DNA of 64,000 nt. Origin: Coniferiporia sulphurascens. Taxonomy: Eukaryota > Basidiomycota > Agaricomycetes > Hymenochaetales > Hymenochaetaceae. Under the pieces are notes generated by a model. It was not told where the DNA came from. It did no database searches and saw nothing but the letters and a program-made list of their open reading frames with translations. The stretch's first letter is position 1. Every line of letters begins with the position of its first letter. The position numbers were made by a program, and so were the translations under genes. Location of the stretch: assembly GCA_002794785.1 (NCBI GenBank), contig NBBA01000005.1, positions 620,001-684,000 on the forward strand. Direction: 5' to 3'. Below, piece by piece: positions 21,388 through 33,633 of the stretch.

Positions 21388-22173
21388 CATTTCCTGTGGA
21401 AACTGCCCTGGAGAGCGTAAATAAATCGCTAGTTAAATACTGATGCGGCACATTACTTCGGTGGTACCTCAAGCTGGGGAATCCTCGAACAGGTTGCAGA
21501 ACTTATTGCTATCATGAAGCCAGTGGAACCGTTTAAGCCGTTGTGGGACTATCACGGTCGTATTGTCTAGTAAGGTACAATCTTAAAGGTTAGTTCTCGA
21601 CTTTCGTAAACTAGACTGGCAGAGGTAATCACTGGTAAACGATTCTGATTGAACCAGTCCATTGTATTACATCGAGTGCTCTGCGCTGCTTAATTATTTT
21701 GGACGATTACTGACTTCCACCTGACCATAGTAGATCATATGTACATGAACCCTGGAGGGTTCTCCAATTAACCAGGGTTTAGAAGGTAGCATGTATACCC
21801 ACTTTGTTTCCGACATCTGATGCTCTGATTTTTAGGCAAGTCATTTTTTTTAGCTCGAGTCCCTCGATGTAGACTATGCATGATCTTTCTGTTCGATCAT
21901 GATGTAGATGCGAGATCCCGCATAATCACCTTTTTGCACCACACACATCAGCGCCCGCTGCACCTGGGCTAACACGGAAACCAATTATTGCTTCGTGTCG
22001 ACCGGAAACATATAGTAAAGGGTGACCCGGGACTGGCATTCCTTGTCCATCCCTGCATCTAGTCAGTGGCCTTCTTTACCGTACTAAATGAGCCCCTTAC
22101 CATCCGCAATGGCTTTTGTATATGTCTGGAATCTCCCTGATTACCTCTGCTGTACTTGAGTACCTTTCCGGGA

Positions 22174-22434
22174 TATTAAATATAAAATGATTAGTCATAA
22201 AGTAATAGTGTCATTATGACATAATATGACGTGATCATATCACGTTACTCACTCCCGGCTAAAGAGCCACAGTAAAACTAATAAGGATAAACTTAAAGGA
22301 TTAGTTAATAAGTTACCACAGTACTAGTATAAAAGAGTGGCCAGTGAGCCTATAAGAAATACATCAAATATCCTTTCCCCCACTGCATGATAACACATCG
22401 CTACTATCATCTACAACCCACACAACTTCTAAAA
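22174..22434 (+). repeat. Solo LTR, family Y, target duplication CGGGA
   Basis: 261 nt beginning TATTAAATATAAAATG and ending TTCTAAAA, flanked by CGGGA (22169-22173 and 22435-22439). The unfilled site exists in unit A near 9808. A TATA-like TAGTATAAAAGAG lies inside near 22329. Its start resembles the Copia2 LTR but the rest differs. Confidence 0.85.
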
Positions 22435-22578
22435 CGGGACTATTGTGAAACAGCATGCAGCCACTACTGGGGGTGAGCTCAATTTCTACCAAGAGCCCTA
22501 AGGCATCTGTCATCGTAAAATCCCTTTTTTCGCAACCATTTCGTGGTTCTTCATAGGGAGCTGATATTCCTCTCAGAA

Positions 22579-22836
22579 TCTTAAAATCTACGCACATTGT
22601 GGTAGACAATGAGGTGCAGTGGTGAAGTAGAGGTGAAGGTGGGTTATCAGCGTAAACCGATGTATTTCTAGGGCGAGACCAGCTCCCCTTATATACATGT
22701 TCCATGGGCTAGTATTACTATAACTATCTAGCTCCTATATCGTATGGCATTATTGTTGTGTTATCGTTCACTTAGTAAGGTGGTTGTTCATATGACCACA
22801 TACTATATTTATATTGTTCGTTATATTTATTTAATA
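22579..22836 (-). repeat. Solo LTR of Copia2, target duplication CAGAA
   Basis: 258 nt, closely similar to the Copia2 LTRs, flanked by CAGAA (22574-22578 and 22837-22841). The unfilled site in unit A (CCTCTCAAAATACCCCTCT near 10017) dates the insertion after the duplication. Confidence 0.93.
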
Positions 22837-24082
22837 CAGAATGATACCCCTCTAACCTTACGACTAGAATCGCTATACATTTAATTTATCCTTATTCCTG
22901 AAAAGTATCAGTACCCGGGCCGATTATATCTTTTGAAAAAAGACAAACCATCCCTTATCGATAATTGATAAAGCACAAAGCGATTTTCTTACGATTTGCA
23001 GACGGGGTAAGTCAACGACACCGTGACCGATTGAGTGGCGAACTTGAAGCCCCCCATGCTGCCAAAAAGCTAGCTTAATTAGCGCTACTAGCGTAGTGGT
23101 TGTGTGTCCCGTGACAACATTCTCTTACCCCCGAAGCCGGCCTTGAAAAAGGCCATCCCTTGCTCAATTTATTACATAGTTTTAACGGCCGAGGACTTAC
23201 GCCCAGGGACTGTAGCAGTACTCGCGGCAGGTCTGTACAAAATGCTTTCTCACAGACATTGAGATACCTGCGGGTAATTGCCGTTAGTCAGGGTCAATAA
23301 GAAGTTCCACCGCTCTATGATTGGCGCTGCAGCTGGGCTCTGAATGTAAGCGGAGCTTCGACGGACCTCGAACGATCGTAGTAATACTGTACATAATTGC
23401 GATAGAACATCGCCCTCCGCGGATTCATTGCTCTGTCGGCGGACGTTGCGATCACGTCCAGTGTTGTGCATTTCGATGGGATCCCGGGTCCACTAGTGGG
23501 TCCTGGTTTATGGGTGGTAACATTGGTCATTGTACATAAATGGGAATAATGGACACTGGGTGCCGCGCCACTAGCACACGCCACAATCGTTCAAATTGAG
23601 AACCCGGCAAAAAAAAGGGATCTCATCGGGATCCCCACCGAGACGCACAACACTGATCATGTCAATCTGCGGCGTCGTTCACATTACCATCCTAGCTGCT
23701 GGTCATTCAACATGAAACAACACTGCGAGCTGGCTAGTTGTATAGTAGCTCCCCGTGTTCATTACTTCAGCGACGGTATGATATAGAAGATCACCAAAAT
23801 GAGTTTTTGCATAATTTTGGTTGATAGTGTTGCCGGAACCCTCAAACAAGCTTGGTCATGGAATCCGGACGACAAGCTACTTGGTTGACCCCGGTGAGCC
23901 CATTGTCTCCAATTTTTCTCATTCTTTCCAGATATAACTTTTTCTGGCTTCTAATTCGCGGTTCGTTTCTCTTTCATTTGAGTTCCACATAGAAGACTGC
24001 TGCTTCTATGCTTCAAATACTACCCGCATCAGCGCCGTTGTGTCGGCTCTTACTTCCTGGGAAATGTTTTTGAATAGGAGCC

Positions 24083-24090
24083 TATATAAG
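24083..24090 (+). promoter_or_regulatory. TATA box of DUF6533 gene B
   Basis: TATATAAG 44 nt upstream of the ATG at 24127, in the same context as before gene A. Confidence 0.6.
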
Positions 24091-24126
24091 GCAGCCTGGT
24101 CTGGTTCAGTAAGAGCCCAGTAAAGC

Positions 24127-25906
24127 ATGAGCTTCGCATCCTACGCAAACAGCATAAGACTCTTGTATGTGTCTGAATACCCCTAAGTGGTATCTCTCGA
24201 TTCACATGCTCTTGCAGGACGGTTGCGAAGCAATACGCAGTCGCCAGCTGGGGTGAGCTCACCATGCGCATATCTTAGGCGACTTTCTATATGACCAAGC
24301 GTCTTTTCAGCCCTCGCTCTCTATGAGTTCATAATTACGTTTGGAGAAGAGGTTGAAGGCATCTGGTGCCGCAAATTCACCTTTGCGACCATCCTGTGGT
24401 TTTTTGTGAGGAGTAAAACCTTCTCTCAGTACATTCCCTATTGTTAACTTGAACCTCAGAACCGCTACACAGTGCAAATATCCCTATTTCCGACTATTAT
24501 TGGTATTATCTATGTATTTGGGAGAACAAAAAAGAATCTGACGATGCATTAGCCTTTTTTTTACGACTTACAGACGAAGTGAGTCAACAATAACTCTCAG
24601 TTTGCTACTGGCTTAGATCTTGAAAATTTTAGCAGTGAGCGGACTCCCAGAGCTGAGAGACCCACTCCTTGCTTTATTGACCGATACAGATGTCTACGTT
24701 TTGTGAAGTTCCCGGGAGTAATGCAAATAATTGTCAACATTTCGTCTGGTATAACACTTTCTCTACGAACTTTCGCTCTCTATGGGCGGGCATGGGTCAG
24801 TCCATATCAATCATCCACCTTAGGTGAACTCTTATAATGGCACAATGTTGCAGTGGACACTGTGCTTACTTATCCCCTCACTCCTGGCGGAAATCGCTGT
24901 AGAAAGCGTAAATATTTCGTTTATCTGTTGAAGTTTGTGTGCTACTGAAATATCGTTAAAAGTGGGCAGTTGCAGGGGGCGCTCCAGCTATTCTTCCGAA
25001 GGGTAAGTCGTGATAGTGAAAGAGTTCACGACGTTTCTTTGACGTTGGTTTGGCCAAGGTCAAGTTGGATGTATCCTATCGGGAAAATTAACACAGTAGG
25101 CAAATAGTTTTGTCGCAAGATAAAGTTGAATATTCACGCCTTGTTTACTCAGGGGAGATCGTGGGTTACCTCCGGAATATTTTCTTTACCAATTTTTAAT
25201 CCGCAGGAACACATATAGGCTTCGCGGCCTTCTGGATGGGACAGCTTTATTTTCCAGCCCTTATTTTTGTAATGACCATCGCCAGGGCTTTACACATGCG
25301 CAGGGTAGGTCTTTTGAAAGATGGGCTACTCCAGATAATGTTCCGGGATGGTGAGAGTGATTTATATCTTCGTGTACTTAGGAACCCCTAGAGCTGATTT
25401 ACTTCCTACCTGAAGGAATCCTTTACTTCTTGTATGCTCTATCTTTCACTTGATGCTACCATTCCCTGCCTTATATCACTTGGAGTATAATTTTCCTCGC
25501 GAATTTTGCGAATGTCCTGGGCTTTGCTGTAAGTTCTGATTTGTGTGCCTCGTGCCATATACTCTACAACTTGTATACTGATTGACACCTTGAAGGTCCT
25601 CCCCGTGCGTCCGGGAATTTGCTCAAGGATTTACGAACCTGACATGCATTGCAGGGGGAGGTCAAATTCATCAATGCGCCATTCTCAAACGTCATCACAT
25701 CCTTGATGATCTGCCGACTGACACTCAATCTGCGTGTAGGACTTGTCTCAAGCGTTGAGCAAAGCAATCAGCCGTACTTGACCTTACGCTTCGAGACGCC
25801 CGACCTCGATGCGTCCACCTCTAGGTCTCCACGAAAACTGGCCAATAGGAGGAGTCAGGCGCCGTCGATTGAGCTCAGCACATTCGGCACCCGTAGTTCT
25901 ATTTAG
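24127..25906 (+). CDS. DUF6533 multi-pass membrane protein, copy B
   Basis: The closest relative of copy A, carried by the segmental duplication. It starts MSFASYANSIRLL, has the core ALALYEFIITFGEEVEGIWCR and NRYTVQISLFPTIIG, the alternate-helix exons FVKFPGVMQIIVNISSGI and LLAEIAVES, the late exons FWMGQLYFPALIFVMTIAR, IIFLANFANVLGF and NVITSLMICRLTLNLRVGL, and ends TRSSI at 25906. Splice sites are preserved through most of the gene. The intron before the helix FAAFWMG and exon 9 boundaries are uncertain, and small frame differences there cannot be excluded by eye. Confidence 0.75.
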
Positions 25907-26039
25907 TAACTATGTTAATATATGTGATGATCTCACATATAGAGGGAAGGCGAATGCCACGCCACAAAAACTGTATGTATTTAGTATAATTGAGCAAGCT
26001 GGCTTGAGGGGTAGGAGGACGTTCTCACAGGGGCAGGTT

Positions 26040-27222
26040 GGCTGATCATAGTTAAGACTTCGTCTAGCATAACGCTTTCTCTTCGCTTTTTCGTTTTTTA
26101 TGGGAGGTCCTGGGTTTGTACGCGATATTTATATGTAATAGTATGGATTCCCACACTGCAGTAATAAAATAGCACAGTGGACGTTCTCCATACTCATCTC
26201 TCATTTCTGGCAGAAACTACCTTGGAGAGTGTAAATTTCACGCCAGTTCATGAAGTTTCGCACTGCTGAAAGGATTGTTAAAAATGCCAGTGGACAGTTG
26301 CAGGAGGAGCTCCAGCTCGGCTGTCCTTCCAAAGGGTATATGCATCCTATGATCGGAAAGTCCGATGCAGTACGTGAAGAGACTTTTTTCGCCATTTAAC
26401 AGATTTAAAGTTGATATTATTCCGTTGGTATCTACTCAGGTCCAGGGTAAATCGTAGGTTCATCTTTATGGATCTCCATTGTCGGCTTTCAAACGCCGGC
26501 TACATCATGATCTTTAGACTTCGCAGCTCTATAATTTTGGACAACCTTGTTTGTCAATTGTAATTCTCATTATGGTGGTCGCCAGGGCTCTTCCATACGC
26601 GTACGCTGTGTTATTTGAAAAACGGAATGCTTCAAGTAATGTTCCGCGATGGTACGGATCGCTTATCTGCACGTGCTTAAAAACCGGAGGCTGATGATGT
26701 ATCTTTTTTAATCAATTAAGGGGCATCTGCATTTCCTGTATGCGCCATCGTTCCGTTTGAGGAGTCTACTCTCGAATTTACCTGAAGTGTAATTTTCGTT
26801 GCAAACTTTATCACGATGAATGTCCTGATCTTTGTTGTAAGCAAAAGGTTTTGTGCATGTGCCTCGGCGTTTTAGTAAACACCATCCTACCCGAACTTTG
26901 GTAGTTGCTACCCATACGTCCAGCCATTTCAAATCACTCCGATTCCCATAAAGCTGACGTGCATGCACGTATATTATAGGACTCGGAGGAGATCATGTTC
27001 ATTACTGCACCGTTCTCAAAGACCATCACGATCTTGATGATATGCTGGGATAGTGCTCAATCTGTGAGTAATGCCTTTATTAGTAGCTGTCGAGAAAAGG
27101 GAAATGCTTTGCTTCTGTGTCTCAAGAAGCCGGTGAACTCGGCGCACGCGGCTGGAAACACTGGCATCTCCGGGAAGACCGACAAGTCGGAGGAGCTACA
27201 AGTCTCGTCGTTTGGAGTCTAG
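26040..27222 (+). pseudogene. Decayed DUF6533 copy (B2)
   Basis: Starts within the middle of the gene (ACTTCGTCTAGCATAACGC, near the SSGIT exon) and continues through recognisable remnants of the AEIAVES exon (near 26210), the GAPAILPKG exon (26305), the ARALHMRR exon (26582) and the last exon (26990: FITAPFSKTITILMICW). It lacks exons 1-6 and has many small lesions. Unit A holds the left end of the same fragment. Confidence 0.7.
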
Positions 27223-28353
27223 ACCCACTGACAGCACGTTCAGTCTTCCCAGTCCTGCTTAATCCTGCAATTTGTATAAAAGCACGCCACGAACGATTTC
27301 ATCATAGTAGCAGCTTTATCAAAGGTATAAATTCCTGCTCACATGCCTTCCTAAATTAGCAGTTTGATTTGCCAAAAGGCGGTTGCAGGTATTAAAAATA
27401 TGGTTGCAATCGAAGAGGGAACGGTGAGGAAAGAATAGGGGGGAAAGCCAGAAGGAAAGGTGAAGGTGCGGTGTTGGGCGGCGCAGGGATCTCTGCTGGC
27501 TATGCTAATAAGCGAACCCTGGGCGTTGATTGAAGGGTATTCACGGCATGGGAGATGCCATTGGCGCCGATGAAATGATGCATGTGGTCAAGACAGAAGA
27601 CTTCAAATTTCTCTCTTTCACAAAGAGGGTATCACATTCCCCATCCCCACGACATGCCTCAATCCATCAGATCGAATGTCATTTCCCGCGCTGTGCTTGG
27701 CCGGCGGGTATCTTTGGGTCGTCAATCAAAATCGTCCAACACTGAAAAGGTGGCATCCGATCAAAGATCGTTACCTCACAGGCTATATGTGCTCGGTTTC
27801 CGCCCTAATCTTATGCAGCTCCTGTGTGAGCATGAAGTAGCTTTCTCAGCTCTGGTGCCCCAAAGGCTGGTGATTTGCCGGCTAGCGATGGAAACGTGTA
27901 GTAAGTGAGTGAAGCGAGAAGCTCAGTAGCACGATTGGCGTCTCGCCTAGACGTTTACAATGCCTGTGTTTTCATTGGACGAACCACAGGAGGACACTGC
28001 AGTACATTACAGTACGAGCGTAAGTCTTCAGAGTCCTGCTCTTAAACCGCGTGTGTAAAACCTTCAGTGTCGTGTCGAGATTCGTGGGAATCATAGTGGC
28101 GCCGCATAAAAGATCGTGCGAAGTGTTTGGATATTGCTTCCGAGTCGGGTCACTACTTATCTTAAAGCTGCCGAGATTATCCATTGTTAAGCTGGGCGCA
28201 GCTGATGATCGGACTGTTGCCGTACTCGTTCAAGGGTCGCTCAACGACAGAATAGAACACTTGCTCCTTGATCAATCCGTATTGCTGGATTTCCGCCAAT
28301 TGCCGGGTCTTACACTGCTATGCCTTGGCAGCCTTGCGCCGAGTGAGAGCACA
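27223..28353. other. Between decayed copy B2 and gene C; no gene recognised
   Basis: Open frames up to 108 codons (27530-27908) have no recognisable motif. The last part upstream of 28389 is the conserved promoter region of the DUF6533 array. Confidence 0.45.
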
Positions 28354-28360
28354 TATAAAG
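28354..28360 (+). promoter_or_regulatory. TATA box of DUF6533 gene C
   Basis: TATAAAG 35 nt upstream of the ATG at 28389. Confidence 0.5.
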
Positions 28361-28388
28361 TAGCCTGATCCCCCGGTAACTGGACAAC

Positions 28389-30174
28389 ATGAGCACCGTC
28401 TCCTACGCAAATAGCGTAAAACTCCTGTACGTGTCTGAGATTTCCTAAGGGATGTGTCGAAATTATGTGCCTCTGCAGGATCATTGCAAAACAATATGCA
28501 GTCGCAAGTTGGAGTGAGTCCGCCATGTGCACACCCCTCAGGTGATATCCTATATTAAGCGCATTTCCAGCCCTCGCTCTCTATGAGCTCATAATTACAT
28601 TCGGACAAGAAGTTGAAAGCATTTGGTGCCTCAAGTTCACATTTGCGAACGTCCTGTGGTTTTTTGTGAGCCGTTAAACCTTCTTTCAATATGTTCTCTA
28701 ACATCACGTTTAGAATCGCTACACAGTACACATTTCCTTCTTTCCAACTATTATAGGTATGGTTATATTTTTGGGAGGACGAAAAGAGTTCTTTGTTGAC
28801 GATGTACTAGCCTTTTTTTTACGACTTACAGACGAAGTGAGTCCACGATAATTCCCAGACTGCTACTGGCTTAGATCTTGATATCTTTAGCAGTAAGCAA
28901 GCTCCCAGAGCGAACTACCCACTCCTTGCCTCATTGACCGCTGCAGATGTCTACGTTTTGTGAGGTTTCCGGGAGTAATGCAAATAATTTTCAACATTTC
29001 GTCTGGCATAACACTTTCTCTCCGTACTTTCGCCTTTTATGAGCGGGCATGGGTTAGTCTATATCATTCATCCATCATAGGTGAACGCTCACTGGCACAT
29101 TGATACGATGTTGCAGTGGACATTATGGTTGCTTATTCCCTCACTCCTGGCGGAGATCGCTGTAGAAAGCGTAAATAATTCGTTTGTCTGCTGAAGTTTA
29201 TGTCCCACTGAAGTGTCGTTTAAAGTGGGCAGTTGCAGGGGGTGCTCCAGCTATTCTTCCGAAGGGTGAGTCATGATAGTGAAGGAGCTCACGACGTTTC
29301 TTTGACGTTGGTTTGGCCAAGGTCAAATCGGGTGTATCCTATCGGGAAAACCAGAACAGTAGGCGCACCACTTTGCTGCCAAATAAAGTTGGATAATCAC
29401 ACCTTGTTTACTCAGGGGAATTCGTGGGTTACTTCGAAATAACGTCGCCACCAGTTTTTTGATCTACAGCTACATATATAGGCTTTGCGGCTTTTTGGAT
29501 GGGGCAGCTTTATTTTCCGGCCCTTATTTTTATCTTGACCATCTCCAGGGCTTTCCACACGCACAGGATAGGTCTCCTCAAGGGTGGAATACTCCAGATA
29601 ATGTTTCGGGATGGTGAAATTTGTTTATTCTCGTGTGTAGGAAACCTTAGAGCTGATTTACTTCTTAACTAAAGGAATCCTTTATTTCTTGTATGCTCCA
29701 CCTTTCATCTTGTGTTGCCATTCCCGACCTTATATCGCTTGAAGTGTAATTTTCCTCGCGAATCTCGCGAACGTCCTGGGCTTTGTTGTAAGCGCCAATT
29801 CAAGTGCCTTGTGCCTCTGCGAACCTATACTAATTGACACCCTGAAGGTCCTCCCCGTGCGCATGGTCATTTGCCCCGAATCGAAAGCTTACAAACCTGA
29901 CACATGTATATTGTAGGAGGAGATCAAGTTCATCAATGCGCCATTCTCAAACGTCATCACGTCCTTGATGATTTGCAGACTAACACTCAATCTGCGCGCC
30001 AGACCTTTCTCAGATGTTGAACAAAGCGAACAATTGTCTACGTCCTTAGATTTCGAAGTGCACAATCTCGACATGCATACCTATAGATCTCCAGGAATAC
30101 TGGCTAGCAGGATGAACCAGACGCGGTCCGGGTCGACTGAGAACCGTACACTCAGCGATCGTAGTTCTATTTAG
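28389..30174 (+). CDS. DUF6533 multi-pass membrane protein, copy C
   Basis: Starts MSTVSYANSVKLL and continues IIAKQYAVASW, ALYELIITFGQEVESIW, FANVLWFF, NRYTVHISFFPTIIG, FFLRLTDE, FVRFPGVMQIIFNISSGI, WTLWLLIPSLLAEIAVES, FWMGQLYFPALIFILTIS and NVITSLMICRLTLNLRAR. It ends SDRSSI at 30174. Its ex­on order and intron phases follow copies A and E. The final exon diverges most from its neighbours (SLDFEVHNLDMHTYRSP). It is probably functional or only recently damaged; exon boundaries near 29280-29470 are unsure. Confidence 0.75.
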
Positions 30175-31788
30175 AGGGAAAAAGAAAGTCAGACAAGGTA
30201 GTCATCACGCACAGCTTCGGTGTTGTAGTTTTAAGTGTATCATGTGTAGCTCCAGAACACTGTATTAACAAAGGCGGAAAGTCACGGCGTTTAAGCAGTA
30301 TATTGTCCGACCAATTCTGCAGCTTAGTTCCTGGCTCGTAATAGTACGCCAAGAGGCCCAAGATAGCGCTTGAACACGACGAGGGTAAGATTTGTGTTCA
30401 TTTACAGCTTTATAGTAGCTGGGCGTAAGGCCTCTAGGGCCCTACGGTCATGCTGACCTTAGTTGAACCAGTTCTATAGGTTTCGGAGAGGCGACGTCTA
30501 AGAGATGCCTTACATCAAGATGTAGTAGCCCTACTCAATTGCAAGTTATCGTTCGATTTTTACTCCGGCAGGTAGATGTACCATTGCGTCGGTTTGATAT
30601 CGGGCAAGACGATCGGACCCAGGAATTTGGCAATTTCCTTTTTGGGTGAAGAAACCTGCAATCCGTTACAAGTGCTCAAGAGCAGTTGTACCAAATTTTT
30701 TTCGTCGGAGTTACAACTTCTCATCCTTTTTTGGACACATTTGTAAAGTGTTTTACGTGTCGGTTTGCTTAGATCCTTACCCTTCCTTATTGGAGGCTTA
30801 CAAATTCCTTATTGTGGGCGTGCTTACACAGACACGGCATCAGCCCTGCCGGACAAATACGAATTATGCCACAAATCGCAGTTGCAATCAGCATCTCAAT
30901 TCTTATTGGGATTGCAAGGACAAATATAGAAGGACCCTGTGATTACATATGATGCCGAGCAAAAGTTACAATCCTACGATAACTTGCAATTGAGTGGGGC
31001 TAGTATCTAGACTACATAGACCCTGCTTATGTAACCCTTTACACGTGTCCCTAAATTTGTGTGGATTATGTGATGTCTTTTACATGTGAGCTTCGCCACT
31101 CACACTAACTGTAGTCTTGCATGTAGAGCATGTGTAAGCCGAGGTCTCCGACATTTTGCAAATACAAAAGGACTATCACTCATTTATGCGCTTCTTCCGC
31201 GGGGGTACTCTGTTATGATCGTGATTCTACTGAAACCAGTGATTGCGATACTGTTCGGTAACGTTGGTTCACCATCTTGAATCTGCCGCCGCCGGCGGTC
31301 ATTCAAGTACGAAAATATTGTTGTTTGGCTGTACGACTGTTGAATATGCTCTTGGTGACCATAGCTTCGGCGACAGAACAGAACATAGAAGGTCTCCGAA
31401 ATGTATTCTCACCATGCGCATGCTTTTTGATCGGTGTTGCTAGATTCCCGCCAACCCCCACATTCGGGTACTGAAAACAAACGCCGAGATCGTCTTAATT
31501 ATCGCTTTAGTATACTTCGGTCAGCTTACACCTTACAGTTATTGACGCACACCATCACATGGGCACTTATTTAGGTGTATAGCATGGAGCGGGAAAGAGC
31601 GTCTTACATTCCAATGCCCTCATCCCGACATAATTTAACGCTCGATGCACGGTTCGTCTCTTCTTATGCGACCTGAAGCGGAAGGTCGATGCTTCTCTAT
31701 GTCAAATTCATTTATGCCACATCAGCATCACTGTGCCGGGTCTTATACTCATGGAAGCAATTCCATGCGTCGTACCGAATGGGGGCAC
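30175..31788. other. Spacer between DUF6533 genes C and D
   Basis: About 1.6 kb. The second half (from about 31010, ACCCTGCTTATGTAACCC) is repeated in the D-E spacer at 34447, showing that genes were duplicated together with their upstream regions. No coding region is recognised. Confidence 0.55.
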
Positions 31789-31796
31789 TTATAAGG
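31789..31796 (+). promoter_or_regulatory. TATA box of DUF6533 gene D
   Basis: TTATAAGG 47 nt upstream of the ATG at 31843. Confidence 0.45.
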
Positions 31797-31842
31797 TGGG
31801 CCGATGTGGTTCAATCCTTAAGACTCTGGTAACTGAAAAAAA

Positions 31843-33633
31843 ATGAGCTCCGCCTCCTACACAAACAGCGTGAAACTCTTGTATGTGTCTGAAGTTTTCG
31901 AGTGAAGTTTTCGGACTTACTATGTGTCTCTGCAGGACCGTTGCAAAACAGTATGCAGTCGCTAGCTGGGGTGAGCCCACCATGCGTACATCTTTGAAGA
32001 TATTATAATATTAAGCGCACTTTCAGCCCTCGCCCTCTATGACTTTATCATTACGTTCGGACAAGAGCTTGAAGTTATTTGGTGTTACAAACCTTTTCGT
32101 ATTTTTACGACCATCCTGTGGTTTTTTGTGGGCCGTTAAACCTTCTTTCAATATATTCTCTAACATCACGTTTAGAATCGGTACACAGTGCACATTTCCT
32201 TCTTTCCAACTATTATAGGTATTGGTTATATTTTCGGGAAGACCGAGAGAGCTCCTTGTTGACGATGTACTAGCCTTTTTTATACGACTTACAGACGAAG
32301 TGAGTCAACAATATTTCTCGGTCTGTTACTGGCTTAGATCTTGTAATCTTTAGCAGTAAGCGAGATCCCGGAGCGAGATACGCACTCATTGCCTCATTGA
32401 CCGCTGCAGATGTCTACGTTTTGTGAGGTTTCCGGGAGTAATGCAAATAATTGTCAACATTTCGTCTGGTATGACGCTTTCTCTCCGAACTTTCGCTCTC
32501 TATGGGCAGGCATGGGTCAATCCATATCAATCGTCCACCATAGGTGAATGCTCACTATAATACAATGTTGCAGTGGACACTATGGGTGCTTGTTCCCTCA
32601 CTCCTGGCGGAAATCGCTGTAGAAAGCGTAAATGCTTCGTTTATCTGTTGGAGTATATGTCCCACTGAACTTTTTTTAAAGTGGGCGGTTGCAGGGGGTG
32701 CTCCAGCTATTCTTCCAAAAGGTAAGTTGTGTCAGCGAAGGAGTTCATGACGTTTCTTTGACGTTTGTATGATGATTTGACCAAGGTCAAACTGGGTGTA
32801 TTCTATCGGGAAGTCCAGCACAGTAAGCAAGCCGTTTTGCTTCCAATTAAAGCTAAATAATCACACCTTGTTTGCTCAGGGGAGATCGTGGGTTACCTCC
32901 GAAAAATTATCGCCACCAATTTTTAATTCGCATCTACACACATAGGCTTTGCGGCTTTCTGGATGGGCCAGCTTTTTTTTCCAACCCTTATTTTTGTGAT
33001 GACCATCGCCAGGGCTTTCCAAGTGCGCAGGGAAGGTCTTCTCATGGGTGGGCTACTCCAGATGATGTTCCGGGATGGTGAGTTTTGTTTATCTTCATGT
33101 GTTTAAGAGGCCATAGAGCTGATTTACTTCTTAACTAAAGGAATCCTTTATTTCTTGTATGCTCCATCTTTTGTTTGATGCCACCATTCCTTGCCTTACG
33201 CCACCCGAAGTATTATTTTCCTCGCGAATTTCGCGAATGTCCTGGGCTTTGCTGTAAGTGCTAATTTGTGTGCCCCGTACCTTATACTTCATGACCTCTA
33301 TACTGATTGGCACTTTGAAGGTCCTCCCCGTGCGTCTCTTCATTTTCCCGAGTGTTTATAAACTTGACATGTACATTGTAGGAGGAAGTCAAGTTCATCA
33401 ATGCGCCATTCTCAAACGTCATCACGTCTTTGATGATTTGCCGACTAACACTTAATCTGCGCGTCGAACACCTCTCGGACGTTAAGCAGAGCAGTCGGCC
33501 GTCCTCGAATTTATGCTTCGTAATGCCCACCCTTGATACGTCCACGTCTAGTTCTCCAGAAGTACTGGCCGGAAATGGGGATCAGGCGTTATCGATTGAG
33601 CTCAACACAATAAGCGCTCATGGTTCAATTTGA
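31843..33633 (+). CDS. DUF6533 multi-pass membrane protein, copy D
   Basis: Starts MSSASYTNSVKLL, TVAKQYAVASW and ALALYDFIITFGQELEVIW. Exon 3 is 6 nt longer than in the other copies but stays in frame (CYKPFRIFTTILWFF). NRYTVHISFF, FVRFPGVMQIIVNISSGM, WTLWVLVPSLLAEIAVES, the GGAPAILPKG exon, a conserved loop exon with GQTGCILSGSPAQ, FWMGQLFFPTLIFVMTIAR and NVITSLMICRLTLNLRVE follow. It ends SAHGSI at 33633. Nothing seen prevents expression. Confidence 0.77.

Larger units (their letters stand above)
22085..23030 (+). pseudogene. DUF6533 5' fragment (B0), broken by two solo LTRs
   Basis: The counterpart of the fragment at 9724. An ATG at about 22089 and an exon-1 like stretch are followed by a solo LTR, the exon-2 and exon-3 remnant (ACTATTGTGAAACAGCATGC), a second solo LTR, and the exon-4 region (ACTAGAATCGCTA near 22866). 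Confidence 0.7.
21426..26236. repeat. Segmental duplication, unit B
   Basis: Homologous to unit A at 9121-12765 plus 21393-21425. It contains the equivalent fragment, gene and fragment. It is longer because two solo LTRs (22174-22434 and 22579-22836) and about 0.5 kb near 23030-23640 are present only here. Confidence 0.85.
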
